A DNA stretch of 5,753 nt from JAIRVZ01 sp031553415 (GTDB lineage Bacteria > Bacteroidota > Bacteroidia > Bacteroidales > Azobacteroidaceae). Position numbers and translations under genes: made by a program. The stretch covers positions 1 to 5,753 of the forward strand of contig JAVBLO010000035.1 in assembly GCA_031553415.1 (NCBI GenBank), given 5' to 3'. The notes below the pieces were generated by a model, which was given only the letters and a program-made list of their open reading frames with translations, did no database searches and was not told the DNA's origin. Positions 5,724 to 5,753 of the stretch are shown here, piece by piece. Each line of letters opens with the position of its first letter. Positions within the stretch are counted from its first letter, which is position 1.

Positions 5724-5753
5724 TTACTGTAATAATCCATCAAAGTGGGATAG
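5724..5753 (-). CDS. group II intron reverse transcriptase/maturase, last nine codons only
   Basis: The minus strand from 5753 reads LSHFDGLLQ and then TAA at 5726-5724. It is assigned to the intron-encoded reverse transcriptase/maturase by position: such ORFs sit in domain IV and end shortly before domain V, and here the stop codon is 19 bases before the domain V hairpin. Nine residues are too few for independent family assignment, although an 'LSHF...' type ending fits the maturase/DNA-binding tail of these proteins as I remember them. The protein would splice its host intron RNA and reverse transcribe it into DNA during retrohoming. Whether the rest of the ORF is intact cannot be seen. Confidence 0.6.
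   Translation of the reverse strand, partial: LSHFDGLLQ

Larger units (their letters stand above)
5614..5753 (-). mobile_element. 3' end of a group II intron (RT C-terminus, domains V and VI), cut by the window edge
   Basis: Read on the minus strand, this stretch has the expected order of a bacterial group II intron tail: the end of an ORF, a domain V hairpin (5704-5673), and a domain VI hairpin followed by a 3' end about 5614/5615. Domain V has a CGC catalytic triad with the triad G in a G-U wobble, and a two-base CG bulge on the 3' side of the stem, as in this domain generally. The intron body and the bulk of its reverse transcriptase lie beyond 5753. It points the same way as the bat-type operon and ends 88 bp before the moxR start codon. 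The 3' boundary is uncertain by one base because the ending could be GAT or GATT. The 5' half is unseen, so intactness and mobility cannot be judged. Confidence 0.85.

Overview
The window carries one five-gene operon on the minus strand (5526 down to 326), flanked by non-coding or mobile DNA on both sides. Modest GC content, start codons without Shine-Dalgarno sequences, A/T-rich leaders and closely packed Bat-type genes suggest a member of the Bacteroidota, probably Bacteroidales. This taxonomic call is inference; no rRNA or marker gene is present.

Layout in the direction of transcription, high to low coordinates. (1) 5753-5614 is the 3' end of a group II intron: the last nine codons of its reverse transcriptase/maturase, a well-formed domain V, a domain VI hairpin with a candidate branch-point A, and a 3' boundary at about 5614/5615. 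(2) An 88-bp A/T-rich leader has no recognisable promoter. (3) moxR, an AAA+ ATPase. (4) A 93-bp gap is filled by three tandem 14-bp repeats and an opposing inverted arm. (5) A DUF58 protein. (6) A DUF4381-type single-pass membrane protein. (7) A BatA-like membrane VWA protein. (8) A 575-residue protein that joins a BatB-like VWA domain to a BatC-like TPR region, with a lipoprotein-signal-like segment at the junction. (9) 1-325 has no supported gene; it holds a large, internally structured palindrome (about 44-208) and a short 9-nt-periodic motif.

How the genes work together. The set MoxR / DUF58 / DUF4381 / VWA / VWA-TPR is the known MoxR-VWA (Bat, 'Bacteroides aerotolerance') type of cluster. 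MoxR is expected to be a cytosolic AAA+ chaperone-like ATPase working with the VWA proteins. By the positive-inside rule both VWA domains and the TPR region should face the periplasm, while MoxR, DUF58 and most of the DUF4381 protein are cytosolic. The last four genes are tightly coupled (4-nt gap, 31-nt overlap, ATGA overlap). The biochemical role of this family is still unsettled: it is linked to stress tolerance, envelope integrity and metal insertion in different bacteria. batD and batE, the usual downstream partners, are not present here. I do not see a wholly new system. The most unusual points are the VWA-TPR fusion with a preserved signal/lipobox and an SD-like sequence, the intron directly upstream of the operon, and the repeat elements.
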